Of a stretch of DNA of 8,098 nucleotides, positions 1 to 6,231 are shown piece by piece; the stretch's first letter is position 1, and each line of letters opens with the position of its first letter. The DNA comes from Gemmatimonadaceae bacterium. GTDB taxonomy: Bacteria; Gemmatimonadota; Gemmatimonadetes; Gemmatimonadales; Gemmatimonadaceae. A program made the position numbers and the translations under genes. The stretch spans positions 1-8,098 of the forward strand of contig JAICUE010000105.1 in the NCBI GenBank assembly GCA_025936015.1. Direction: 5' to 3'. The notes under the pieces were generated by a model. The model saw only the letters and a list, made by a program, of their open reading frames with translations, was not told where the DNA came from and did not search any database.

Positions 1-497
1 ATCGGCTTCGTCTCGCCGGCGCGGGTGAGCCGTGTGCGGTGGATGACCGGATCGAGTGAGCGGACGTTCAGCGTCCCGCCGGCGATCGCCGCCTGGATGC
101 GCGGGACGACGAGGCAGCCTTCGTTGATCACGTCATAACGGCGGATCAGCGGCAGCGCCTTCCCGGCGCGCACGCCGTCGAGCCAGACGACGGCGCCCGC
201 GAGGAGCGGGCCGTCATGGTCGATCGTGCCGTCCGTCAGCTCGCTCCCGCAGGTCGTGACGTCGCTCGTCGGGTGGACCAGCGAGTCGGCGGGAATGTCG
301 CCGCCGATCGTGACGGTCCCCGCGACCGTTCCCGGCGCCGGGATCGCGACCACGCTGTAACCCCCGCCCCGTGAGCTGGTGAACAACCCCGCACCCACCC
401 CCCGGCCGGCCTTGTCGACGGTGGCATCGCCGGCGCCGCCACAGGCGGCCGTGGTGACCGCCAGCAACGCCCCTGCGACAAGCAGGCGCGACGTGAC
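1..497 (-). CDS. Partial lipoprotein with plastocyanin-like / carboxypeptidase-regulatory-like domain (start uncertain, 3' end outside window)
   Basis: The reverse strand is open from about 497 to the left edge (165 codons). It reads like an exported lipoprotein: a basic residue, a hydrophobic stretch (LLVAGALLAV) and a lipobox TAAC with the Cys at residue 19 of this reading, then a Gly-rich linker. The mature part has a beta-sandwich-like segment (GTVAGTVTIGG), a Cys at 83, VVWLDGVRAGK at 103-113, and GC then PRIQAA at 127-137. NVRSLDPVIHRTR at 144-156 resembles the N-x-D-x(3)-H segment that supplies a copper ligand in plastocyanin-like proteins. These features match periplasmic, membrane-anchored proteins of the plastocyanin-like or Ig-like class. 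There is no ATG, GTG or TTG in frame just upstream. The nearest ATG (523-521) is in another frame and stops after eight codons; a CTG lies in frame at 542-540. Copper binding is inference. Confidence 0.72.
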
Positions 498-504
498 TAA
501 CGAT

Positions 505-516
505 ACGAAAGTTCGT
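505..516. promoter_or_regulatory. Short inverted repeat in the divergent intergenic region
   Basis: The two arms ACGAA and TTCGT are separated by AG. The site lies between the minus-strand lipoprotein and the plus-strand gene starting at 624, so it could be an operator. The arms are only 5 bp and chance is a real possibility. Confidence 0.15.
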
Positions 517-623
517 CTTTCATGCGAACCCGCGGGGCGCAGGTTGCCCGCGGTGAGAATGTCATTGGCTGCGGTCGCCGAGTCGGCGACGCGCTGTACG
601 GATCGCCCCTGTCGGACACCGTT

Positions 624-1037
624 ATGACGCCAGCTATCCTCATCGCTCTCGCGTTCCTCGGTCCCGTGAAACGGGATTCGACCGCCCCTGCCGATTCGGT
701 GCGCCAGGAAGTTGAAGTTCGCGCGACCGTCCTCCGCCACGCCCCCGACGTGCGCCGCTGCTACCAGGACGAAGGGCTCCGCCGTAATCCCGAGCTCTCC
801 GGCAAGATCGACCTCGAGCTGACGATCCTCCCGACTGGCGCCGTCGACTCGGTGAACGTCGCGACCAGCTTCGACGGACCCGGCCAGCGCGAAGTCAGCA
901 GCTGCGTCGCGTTGCGCGCCCGCAACTGGCGCTTCGATCGCGGCCCGTACGCGGTGGAGACCGTGGTCTTCCCCTTCGTCCTCACTCCCGCCGAGCGGGC
1001 GAAGATGAACGCCGGCACCGTTACCGCCGCGCGCTGA
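624..1037 (+). CDS. AgmX/PglI C-terminal domain (TonB-like) protein
   Basis: This is a 137-aa protein. After a short hydrophobic N-terminus (TPAILIALAFLGP, residues 2-14) it has the pattern of the AgmX/PglI C-terminal domain, which is related to TonB. The features are CYQDEGLRRNPELSGKIDLE at 46-65, the turn ILPTGAVDSV, a second Cys at 94 (VSSCVALRARNWRF), and VVFPFVLTPAER near the end. The paired Cys 46 and 94 are usual in this family, whose members are exported or membrane-anchored and are found in gliding and energy-transduction systems. ATG at 624 is preferred because it opens directly into the hydrophobic segment; a weak CGGA lies 7 nt upstream. The frame stays open upstream to 522, but that stretch does not look like this family. 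It is a single gene, divergent from the lipoprotein and convergent with the peptidase. Its partner is unknown. Confidence 0.8.
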   Translation: MTPAILIALAFLGPVKRDSTAPADSVRQEVEVRATVLRHAPDVRRCYQDEGLRRNPELSGKIDLELTILPTGAVDSVNVATSFDGPGQREVSSCVALRARNWRFDRGPYAVETVVFPFVLTPAERAKMNAGTVTAAR

Positions 1038-1044
1038 CCGGAGC

Positions 1045-1065
1045 GCCCGCGCCCACCGCGCGGGC
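1045..1065. terminator. Strong GC hairpin between convergent genes
   Basis: The stem GCCCGCGC/GCGCGGGC is a perfect 8 bp with loop CCACC. It lies 7 nt after the stop of the plus-strand gene and 33 nt before the end of the minus-strand peptidase gene. There is no T-run on either side, so it is either an atypical bidirectional terminator or an mRNA 3'-end stabiliser. Confidence 0.5.
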
Positions 1066-1098
1066 ACGCTGTCCCTCATCTGCTTCGGCGTCGTCACG

Positions 1099-2301
1099 CT
1101 AGACGACGATCAGCTCGCGCTGGATCTCGCGCGGGGTCAGCAGGACCGATCGTCCGTCGGCGGCGATGCTCGCATTGATCTCGGTCCGCATCCCGACTTC
1201 GCCGGGCAGATAGATCCCCGGCTCGATCGAGAACCCGACGCCCGGCACCAGCACCCGCTCCTCGCGCGTCTCGAGGTTGTCGATGTGCGGCCCGCTTCCG
1301 TGGAGCCCTCGCACGTCGATCGAGTGGCCGGTGCGGTGGGTGAACGCGTCGCCGTAGCCGCGCGAGACGACCACCGCCCGCGATGCGTCATCGACCTCGC
1401 CGCCGCGGACCGGTTCCCCGGCCGCCAGGCGCTTCTGCACCAGCGCGACCGCCGCATCGCGCGCATCGCGAATCGCCGCGAAGATTTCCTTCGCCTTCGC
1501 CGACGGCTCGCCGACCGACGCCATCCAGGTCTGGTCCGCGTACATCCCCGGCCCGCCGCCGGCGATCGACTTCTCTCGTGCCCAGAGGTCGATCAGGACG
1601 ATCGAACCAGTCGTGATCGGGCTCGCCTTGCCCGGCGCCGGCTCGTAGTGCGGGTTCGCCGCGTTAGGCCCGACGGAAACGTTAGGCCCGTGATCGGTCT
1701 CGAGATCGCGTGCGGCGAATTCGCCGCGGATCCATTCGGTCAGCGCGTATTCATCGAGCGGCGTCCCCGCGTGTGCGGCTCGGCCGGCGCGGGCAAATGC
1801 CTCCTTCGCGATGCCGGCGATGATCTCGGCCGCGCGTTCGTGCGAGGCGCGTTCGTCGTCCGTCCATACCGCATAGATCCGCGAGACGAGCTCCCCCGAC
1901 GTCACGACCTCGGCGCCGGCGGCGCGCACCATCTCGACGACGCCGGCCGGCACATAATCCACGTAGGGCACCGCGTCGCCCGGCGAATACTCCATCGCGA
2001 CGCGCTTCCCGCCGACGATCTTCCTCAGCGTTCCCTCGAGCGAGGGCCACGACGAATACACTTCCTTCCCCCACTCGCGCGGCCAGTCGAGCCACGGCCC
2101 CTGCTCGATCGCATGCGTCACCGCGACTGGATTCCCGCGCCGCGGAATGAAGCAGAAGATGCGGCGCGTCAGCATCCCTTCGCGCGCGAGCATTCCCGCG
2201 GCGATCGGGTTGATGTGGCGGAAGTCGTACAGCAGCCAGCCGTCGACACCGGCGTCGGCGATCGCGCGCTGAACGCCGGCCAGTGATTGCGGATTCAACA
2301 T
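1099..2301 (-). CDS. M24 family metallopeptidase (Xaa-Pro peptidase / creatinase type)
   Basis: This is a 400-aa cytoplasmic metalloenzyme of the pita-bread fold, predicted to cleave Xaa-Pro peptide bonds. Residues 1 to about 150 form a creatinase-type N-terminal domain (VDGWLLYDFRHINPIA), and residues 155-395 form the catalytic domain. The five expected metal ligands are visible: D238 (VLIDLWA), D256 (MYADQTW), H326 (THRTGHSID), E360 (FSIEPGIY) and E374 (MRTEINAS). H218 (NPHYEP) and H334/H339 are candidate proton-shuttle residues. D238 and D256 are 18 residues apart, longer than the 11 of E. coli aminopeptidase P, because of a Gly-rich insertion (AGGGPG). The start at 2301 is chosen because the protein begins with a family-like N-terminus there; the frame stays open to 2439, but that extension overlaps the upstream gene and looks non-coding. 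No good Shine-Dalgarno is seen. No signal peptide is present. The substrate is unknown. Confidence 0.92.
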   Translation of the reverse strand: MLNPQSLAGVQRAIADAGVDGWLLYDFRHINPIAAGMLAREGMLTRRIFCFIPRRGNPVAVTHAIEQGPWLDWPREWGKEVYSSWPSLEGTLRKIVGGKRVAMEYSPGDAVPYVDYVPAGVVEMVRAAGAEVVTSGELVSRIYAVWTDDERASHERAAEIIAGIAKEAFARAGRAAHAGTPLDEYALTEWIRGEFAARDLETDHGPNVSVGPNAANPHYEPAPGKASPITTGSIVLIDLWAREKSIAGGGPGMYADQTWMASVGEPSAKAKEIFAAIRDARDAAVALVQKRLAAGEPVRGGEVDDASRAVVVSRGYGDAFTHRTGHSIDVRGLHGSGPHIDNLETREERVLVPGVGFSIEPGIYLPGEVGMRTEINASIAADGRSVLLTPREIQRELIVV

Positions 2302-2362
2302 GAGCGTCTTGCTGGTGTTGCCGGAGGCGGACGATGACGGACGATCCGTCGCGGTGCGATGG

Positions 2363-2992
2363 TCAGCGTGGCCGCGGACCCGAGCGCCATTCGGCGCGCC
2401 ATTCGCACACTTCTTCCCCGCGAACGACGCAGCGTACATGCTCGACCGTGCCGGCGTTGGAGACGAGCAGGCGGAGGAGCTCCTTGAACGCCGCCTCGTA
2501 ATACACGCACCCCGTCTCGCCCGGCGCGGTGCCGATCGTCACCGAGCGGGGGACGATGAGGTGCAGATGCGGCCCGACCCGCGTAACCTGGCCGTCGAGA
2601 TAGCGGTCGGCGATGCGCCGCGCCCGGCGGAACGCGAGCGGACGAGCGATCAGCGACGGCAGCAGCTGGATCATCCGCCGCATTCCCGCCGAGATCGTGA
2701 GATAGGATTCGCGGGCGATGTAGCGACCGGCGGCGCGGAGCACCGTCTCGGCGTCCGGACGGCGCCCGATCAGCTTCGCCAGTGCGACCGCCTCGTCGAA
2801 CGACGGACGCTGGCCGCGGCGGGCCGCCTCGGTGTACCGCTTGATCTGCGTGTAGACCGTGTCGCTCAGCCCGAGTCGCTTGTTGCGCAGCTCCTGGACG
2901 TATTCCGCATCATAGTCCCCTTCCGGGGTATCGACGTTGCGAACTGCTTCGAGAATGCTGAGCGGGAGGAGCGCGTCTACTGTGTCGGGCAT
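2363..2992 (-). CDS. V4R-like (4-vinyl reductase-like) domain protein
   Basis: This is a 209-aa soluble protein. Residues 1-135 are mostly helical and charged (MPDTVDALLPLSILEAVRN, then YVQELRNKRLGLSDTVYTQI and SFDEAVALAKLIGRRPD). Residues 138-203 look like a V4R-type end: a beta stretch (GPHLHLIVPRSV), GCVYYEAAFKELLRLL at 161-176, then VRCVVRGEEVCEWRAEW at 187-203. The pattern C-x(3)-G-x(3)-C plus aromatic is typical of V4R and heme-NO-binding-like small-molecule sensor domains. C162, C188 and C196 are the only cysteines. The family call rests on this C-terminal pattern alone; the N-terminal half is not recognised. ATG 2992 is preferred over an in-frame TTG at 3040. The gene is 61 nt upstream of the M24 peptidase on the same strand, so the two may be cotranscribed. 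Confidence 0.6.
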   Translation of the reverse strand: MPDTVDALLPLSILEAVRNVDTPEGDYDAEYVQELRNKRLGLSDTVYTQIKRYTEAARRGQRPSFDEAVALAKLIGRRPDAETVLRAAGRYIARESYLTISAGMRRMIQLLPSLIARPLAFRRARRIADRYLDGQVTRVGPHLHLIVPRSVTIGTAPGETGCVYYEAAFKELLRLLVSNAGTVEHVRCVVRGEEVCEWRAEWRSGPRPR

Positions 2993-3122
2993 GTGTTGGC
3001 GGGAGTAGCCTGAAAACCTAATTGCATATCGCTCGCCCAAGCAACGGGCAGTTCATCGCAAACGCTGCGCACTCGACGGGAACAAGCCACCGTACCCGCG
3101 GGTTTGGGATACGAAAGCACGC

Positions 3123-3151
3123 TTGTCATAGCCGTTCGAGGATCGCACATT
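3123..3151 (+). promoter_or_regulatory. Weak sigma-70-like promoter candidate for the 3200-7456 operon
   Basis: TTGTCA (3123-3128) and CACATT (3146-3151) are separated by 17 nt, 49 nt before the anti-sigma start. The -10 is a poor match. It lies in the 207-nt divergent gap between 2992 and 3200, where I see no gene. Confidence 0.18.
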
Positions 3152-3199
3152 GATTCTTCCCGCACCGCATCACGGTTTCGCCGCAGACCGAACCGAGCC

Positions 3200-3472
3200 A
3201 TGAGTCATACAACCCAGCCCGGCTCGAGTTGCGAAGAGGTGATGTCGCGGCTCTTCGAACATCTGGACGGCGAGCTTCCGCCGAGCCTCGACACCTGGGT
3301 GCGCGAGCACCTCGCGGTGTGCGGGGGCTGTCTCGCGCGGACCCAGCATCAGCGTGCATTTCTCCGGTGCCTCCACTCCCGCCAGCGCCTGACGCCGGCA
3401 ACAGAGGCACTGCGGACTCGAATCGAACAAGCGCTGCGTGAGGGGATGGCCCGCTCGGAGCACAGCGACTGA
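3200..3472 (+). CDS. Zinc-finger anti-sigma factor-like protein (zf-HC2 / ZAS type)
   Basis: This is a 90-aa protein with the zinc-dependent anti-sigma signature. C11 starts CEEVMSRLFEHLDGELP, followed by VREHLAVCGGC with H37, C41 and C44 (H-x3-C-x2-C). The HLDGEL segment is typical of mycothiol/RsrA-type anti-sigma and related zf-HC2 proteins. C57 is extra. The C-terminus is a charged helix (ALRTRIEQALREG). ATG 3200 is chosen because the family core begins about ten residues later; the upstream open extension to 3104 is Arg/Ser-rich and not family-like. It has no transmembrane segment, so it would act in the cytosol. Anti-sigma genes normally sit next to an ECF sigma factor. Here the upstream neighbour is divergent and not a sigma factor, and the downstream gene is a membrane protein joined by a 4-nt overlap. 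It may control a distant sigma factor or serve as a regulatory zinc protein for the operon. Confidence 0.82.
   Translation: MSHTTQPGSSCEEVMSRLFEHLDGELPPSLDTWVREHLAVCGGCLARTQHQRAFLRCLHSRQRLTPATEALRTRIEQALREGMARSEHSD
3457..3460 (+). promoter_or_regulatory. Shine-Dalgarno GGAG for a CTG start at 3469
   Basis: GGAG inside the end of the anti-sigma gene is followed by 8 nt and then CTG at 3469. This spacing is ideal and decides the start of the DUF92 gene, which has no ATG, GTG or TTG in frame before codon 53. Confidence 0.5.
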
Positions 3473-4269
3473 CCCCGCGGCTCCTCTGGGCCGTTCCTCT
3501 CGCTGTTGTCGTCGCGGTCGCTGCATGGCGGGCGCGCGCGCTCAGCGTATCGGGCGCTATCGCGGCCGCGCTCGTCGGCGCAATCGCCGTCGCTGCAGGC
3601 TGGGACTGGGCCCTCGTCCTCATCGTGTATTTCGCGTCGTCCAGCGTACTCTCACGCCTCGGCGCTGAGCGCAAGGCCCGCCGCACGAGCTCCGTCGTCG
3701 CCAAGAGCGGACCGCGCGATGGATGGCAGGTGCTCGTCAACGGCGGCATCTTCACAGCCGCGGCAGCGCTCGCGTTTCTCGCGCCCCACCCGGCGTTTCT
3801 CTGGCGCGCGGTCGCGGCCGGGGCACTTGCCGCCTCGGCCGCTGACACATGGGCCACCGAGTTCGGCACCTGGCTTGGCGGAACCCCGCGCTCGGCGTGG
3901 AACTGGCGTCGGGTCGCACCCGGGACGAGCGGTGGGATGACCACCGCGGGCACCGTCGCCATGGTCTTCGGTGCGGCCATCATGGCCGTCGTGGTGTACG
4001 CAATCAAGTGGGGACGCGGGCACGCGATCGCCGCGATGATCGGCGGGTTGAGCGGCGCGGTCGCCGATACCGTCCTCGGCGCGACGTTGCAGGAGCGGCG
4101 ACGCTGTCTCGGCTGCGGCGAACATACCGAGCGCGTGGTGCATTCGTGTGGTTCGCGAACCCGCGTCGAGCGCGGCGTTCCCGGCCTGGGAAACGACACG
4201 GTGAATTTCATCGCGACGGTGATCGGCGGCGGCATCGCGTTCTGGGCCGCCGAGTTGCTCGGAAGCTGA
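3469..4269 (+). CDS. DUF92 family integral membrane protein (VTE6-like), probable CTG start
   Basis: This is a 266-aa polytopic membrane protein with about 7-8 hydrophobic segments, at roughly 5-20, 28-44, 46-57, 90-105, 110-124, 160-180, 190-208 and 245-263. DUF92 hallmarks are ALSVSGAIAAALVG at 24-37, ADTWATEFG at 125-133, TSGGMTTAGT at 153-162, GAVADTVLGATLQ at 196-208, a CLGCG pair at 213-217 with a third Cys at 227, and GLGNDTVNF near 239-247. The family includes plant VTE6, a phytyl-phosphate kinase that makes phytyl-diphosphate for tocopherol and phylloquinone; prenyl-phosphate kinase activity here is inference. The first GTG in frame (3625) would remove two membrane helices and the conserved N-terminus. 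The frame is closed by a stop at 3439, and CTG 3469 has GGAG at 8 nt and overlaps the anti-sigma stop as CTGA. CTG initiation is therefore favoured, giving normal family length. Confidence 0.85.
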   Translation: MTPRLLWAVPLAVVVAVAAWRARALSVSGAIAAALVGAIAVAAGWDWALVLIVYFASSSVLSRLGAERKARRTSSVVAKSGPRDGWQVLVNGGIFTAAAALAFLAPHPAFLWRAVAAGALAASAADTWATEFGTWLGGTPRSAWNWRRVAPGTSGGMTTAGTVAMVFGAAIMAVVVYAIKWGRGHAIAAMIGGLSGAVADTVLGATLQERRRCLGCGEHTERVVHSCGSRTRVERGVPGLGNDTVNFIATVIGGGIAFWAAELLGS

Positions 4270-4275
4270 CTTCCC

Positions 4276-4284
4276 GAGGGAGGT
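4276..4284 (+). promoter_or_regulatory. Strong Shine-Dalgarno for the 4292 lipoprotein
   Basis: GAGGGAGGT is followed by 7 nt and then ATG 4292. It excludes the in-frame GTG at 4283, which lies inside the ribosome-binding site. Confidence 0.75.
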
Positions 4285-4291
4285 GATCGAC

Positions 4292-4783
4292 ATGCGCGCG
4301 CACCACCGTGGGATCAGCTTCCTGGGGAGAATACTGCCCGCTCTCGCACTCCTCGGTGCGACCACACTCACCGGATGTCCCGCCGGTGTCGAGGTACTCG
4401 GCAGCGACTCGACGCTCGTCGGCAGTGGTGGCGGCGGGAACGGTGGCGTCATCGGCGGCGGTGGCGGGAGCGGGTCCCAGGCGACCGCGCTCGTCGGCAA
4501 GTGGACGCGCTCCTTGCTCGTCGAGACGCCGGACGGCGACATCCACGAGTCGCGCACGACCTGGGAGTTCCGCGCCGACGGCAGCGCGATCCGCACCGTC
4601 CTCGCGTGGAACTGGACCGAGGGGCTCTACGACACGCTGAGCAGCGTCGCGCAGTGGAGCACGAACGGATCGAACCTCACCATCGTCTACATCGCCGGTG
4701 CCAGCGGGACGTTGACCCTCCCGTGGTCCATCAACGGCGACGTGCTGACGATCGGCCCCGATCAGTTCGCGCGCGTGCCGTGA
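4292..4783 (+). CDS. Lipoprotein with Gly-rich linker and lipocalin-like domain
   Basis: This is a 163-aa lipoprotein. The signal peptide is MRAHHRGISF, then LGRILPALALLGATTLTGC, with lipobox L26-T27-G28-C29. Residues 44-62 are a Gly/Ser-rich flexible linker that would let the domain stand off the membrane. Residues 66-163 look like a small beta-barrel of the lipocalin-like (extracytoplasmic stress-type) class: it opens with LVGKWTRSL, continues with TTWEFRADGSAIRTV, and ends with LPWSINGDVLTIGPDQFARV. This G-x-W plus F-x-x-DG-x pattern is common in secreted lipocalin-like proteins that may bind hydrophobic ligands. No catalytic residues are seen. It lies 22 nt after DUF92, has the strongest ribosome-binding site in the operon, and overlaps the next gene by 4 nt. 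A role in binding or moving the lipid product of the operon is inference. Confidence 0.78.
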   Translation: MRAHHRGISFLGRILPALALLGATTLTGCPAGVEVLGSDSTLVGSGGGGNGGVIGGGGGSGSQATALVGKWTRSLLVETPDGDIHESRTTWEFRADGSAIRTVLAWNWTEGLYDTLSSVAQWSTNGSNLTIVYIAGASGTLTLPWSINGDVLTIGPDQFARVP

Positions 4784-6231
4784 GCGCCCGCGTCCTCCTC
4801 GTCAGCACCAACCGCGAGCGCGCACCCTTTCCGGTCGTGCCTAACGGGATGGCCTGCGTCGCGTCCGCGCTCGCCGATGCGGGCCACGACGTTCGCGTCG
4901 CCGACCTCATGTTCGCGCGCGATCCGATCGCCGCCGCGGCGCGCGCCGCCCGCGAGCAGCGCCCCGACGTCATCGGCGTCTCGGTGCGCAACATCGACAA
5001 CAGCGACACGATCGCGCTTCGCCACTACACCCCCGATGCCGCGGCGACGCTCGCCGCGCTGCGCCGCGCCGCGCCTGACGCGAAGGTCGTCGCCGGCGGC
5101 GCGGCGTTCGGCGTCGCGCCGAAGGGACTGTTCGACGCGTTAGGCGTCGACTACGCCGTCGCCGGCGACGGCGAGCGGGCGACGGTCCGCCTCGTCGACG
5201 ATCTCGCCGCCGGCCGCGACCCCGGGGAGATCGCCGGGCTCGTCCGCCTGCGCGACGGCGAAGTCGTGTTCACGCCGCCGGGCGAGGACGCCGACCTCGA
5301 CGCGCTGCCGCAGCCGCGGCTGCACCACTGGTTCGACCTGGCGCGCTATGAGCGGATCGGCGCGACGGTGCCGATCCAGACCAAGCGCGGCTGTGTCTAC
5401 AAGTGTGTGTACTGCACGTACCGCAACGTCGAGGGGTGGGGCTACCGGCTGCGCGACCCGGCGCTTGTCGCCGACGAAATCGCCGAGCTGCACGCGCACG
5501 GCGTCAATCACTTCGACTTCGTCGACTCGACGTTCAACTCCCCGCCGCCGCACGCGCGCGACGTCTGCGAGGCGATCGCTCGGCGAACGCCGCGCGTCAC
5601 CCTCGAGACGACCAACTTCACCCCCGCCGCCGCCTTCCCCGACCTGCTCGCGCTGATGAAGCGCGCCGGTTTCACCGCGTTAGGCATCACCGCCGAGAGC
5701 GCGAGCGATGCCGTGCTGGTGAAGATGCAGAAGGGCTTCACCGCTGACACCGTTCGCGTCGCCGCCGAGCGGATCGAGCGCGCGGGGATCCGCAGTCTCT
5801 GGATCTTCCTCGTCGGCGGCCCCGGCGAGACGGCCGAGACGCTCGAGGAAACGCTGCGCTTCGCCGCCGAGCGGCTGCGCCGCGGCGACGCGGTATACAC
5901 GACCGTCGGACTGCGCGTCTATCCGGGGACGACGCTGCACAGCATCGCGGTGAGCGAGGGCTCGCTCGCGGCGAGCGATACGCTGCTCGATCCCACGTTC
6001 TATTTTTCACCCGAGCTCTCGCTCGACGACGCGGTCGTCCGGCTCCGCCGCTTCGCCGCCGATCACCCGCGGTTCATGTTCTCCGCGGATTCGCGCTCGA
6101 TGATCCTGCCGTGGCTCACGCGCGCCGCGTCGGTGCTCAGGCTTCCGCGTCCGCACTGGCGGTACATGGGACTCTTCCAGCGGATCACGCGGATGCATTT
6201 GCCGCGGGCCGCGCGCGCGCATGCCGGCTGA
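4780..6231 (+). CDS. B12-binding-domain radical SAM protein
   Basis: This is a 483-aa enzyme. Residues 1 to about 160 form a Rossmann-like B12-binding domain (ARVLLVSTNRER, MACVASALADAGHDVRVAD, RPDVIGVSVRN, VVAGGAAFG, DYAVAGDGE). Residues 195 to about 400 are a radical SAM barrel with the [4Fe-4S] motif C205-x3-C209-x2-C212 (KRGCVYKCVYCTYRN). It continues with FDFVDSTFN at 245-253, GITAESASD at 302-310 and WIFLVGGPGET at 341-351, the last typical of class B methyltransferase-like and BchE/HpnJ-like enzymes. The N-domain lacks the D-x-H-x-x-G cobalamin ligand motif, so cobalamin binding may be base-off/His-off or lost. The C-terminal 80 residues are basic with hydrophobic patches (LPRPHWRYMGLFQRI), suggesting membrane or lipid association. 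GTG 4780 forms a GTGA overlap with the preceding stop. The reaction (methylation, cyclisation or another) cannot be told. Confidence 0.9.
   Translation: MSARVLLVSTNRERAPFPVVPNGMACVASALADAGHDVRVADLMFARDPIAAAARAAREQRPDVIGVSVRNIDNSDTIALRHYTPDAAATLAALRRAAPDAKVVAGGAAFGVAPKGLFDALGVDYAVAGDGERATVRLVDDLAAGRDPGEIAGLVRLRDGEVVFTPPGEDADLDALPQPRLHHWFDLARYERIGATVPIQTKRGCVYKCVYCTYRNVEGWGYRLRDPALVADEIAELHAHGVNHFDFVDSTFNSPPPHARDVCEAIARRTPRVTLETTNFTPAAAFPDLLALMKRAGFTALGITAESASDAVLVKMQKGFTADTVRVAAERIERAGIRSLWIFLVGGPGETAETLEETLRFAAERLRRGDAVYTTVGLRVYPGTTLHSIAVSEGSLAASDTLLDPTFYFSPELSLDDAVVRLRRFAADHPRFMFSADSRSMILPWLTRAASVLRLPRPHWRYMGLFQRITRMHLPRAARAHAG

Noticed and set aside
1285..2286. Long open frame on the plus strand (333 codons), antisense to the M24 peptidase
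   Set aside because: It is a GC-bias shadow: Arg-rich, no recognisable family, and in the opposite strand of a well-supported metallopeptidase with all metal ligands.
2302..2439. Upstream extension of the M24 peptidase to an ATG at 2439
   Set aside because: It would overlap the end of the V4R-like gene and has no family resemblance; ATG 2301 begins a typical N-terminus.
3129..3199. Extension of the anti-sigma gene to a TTG at 3104
   Set aside because: The added residues are Arg/Ser-rich and precede the family core by far more than usual; ATG 3200 fits the family length.
3126..4596. Two long minus-strand open frames (369 and 314 codons) across the anti-sigma, DUF92 and lipoprotein genes
   Set aside because: They are low-complexity Ala/Arg/Pro/Ser translations opposite clear gene families, and gene order and ribosome-binding sites support the plus strand.
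4375..4779. N-terminal extension of the radical SAM frame to an ATG at 4375
   Set aside because: The extension is Arg-rich and overlaps the lipoprotein gene almost completely; GTG 4780 gives the normal B12-domain start.
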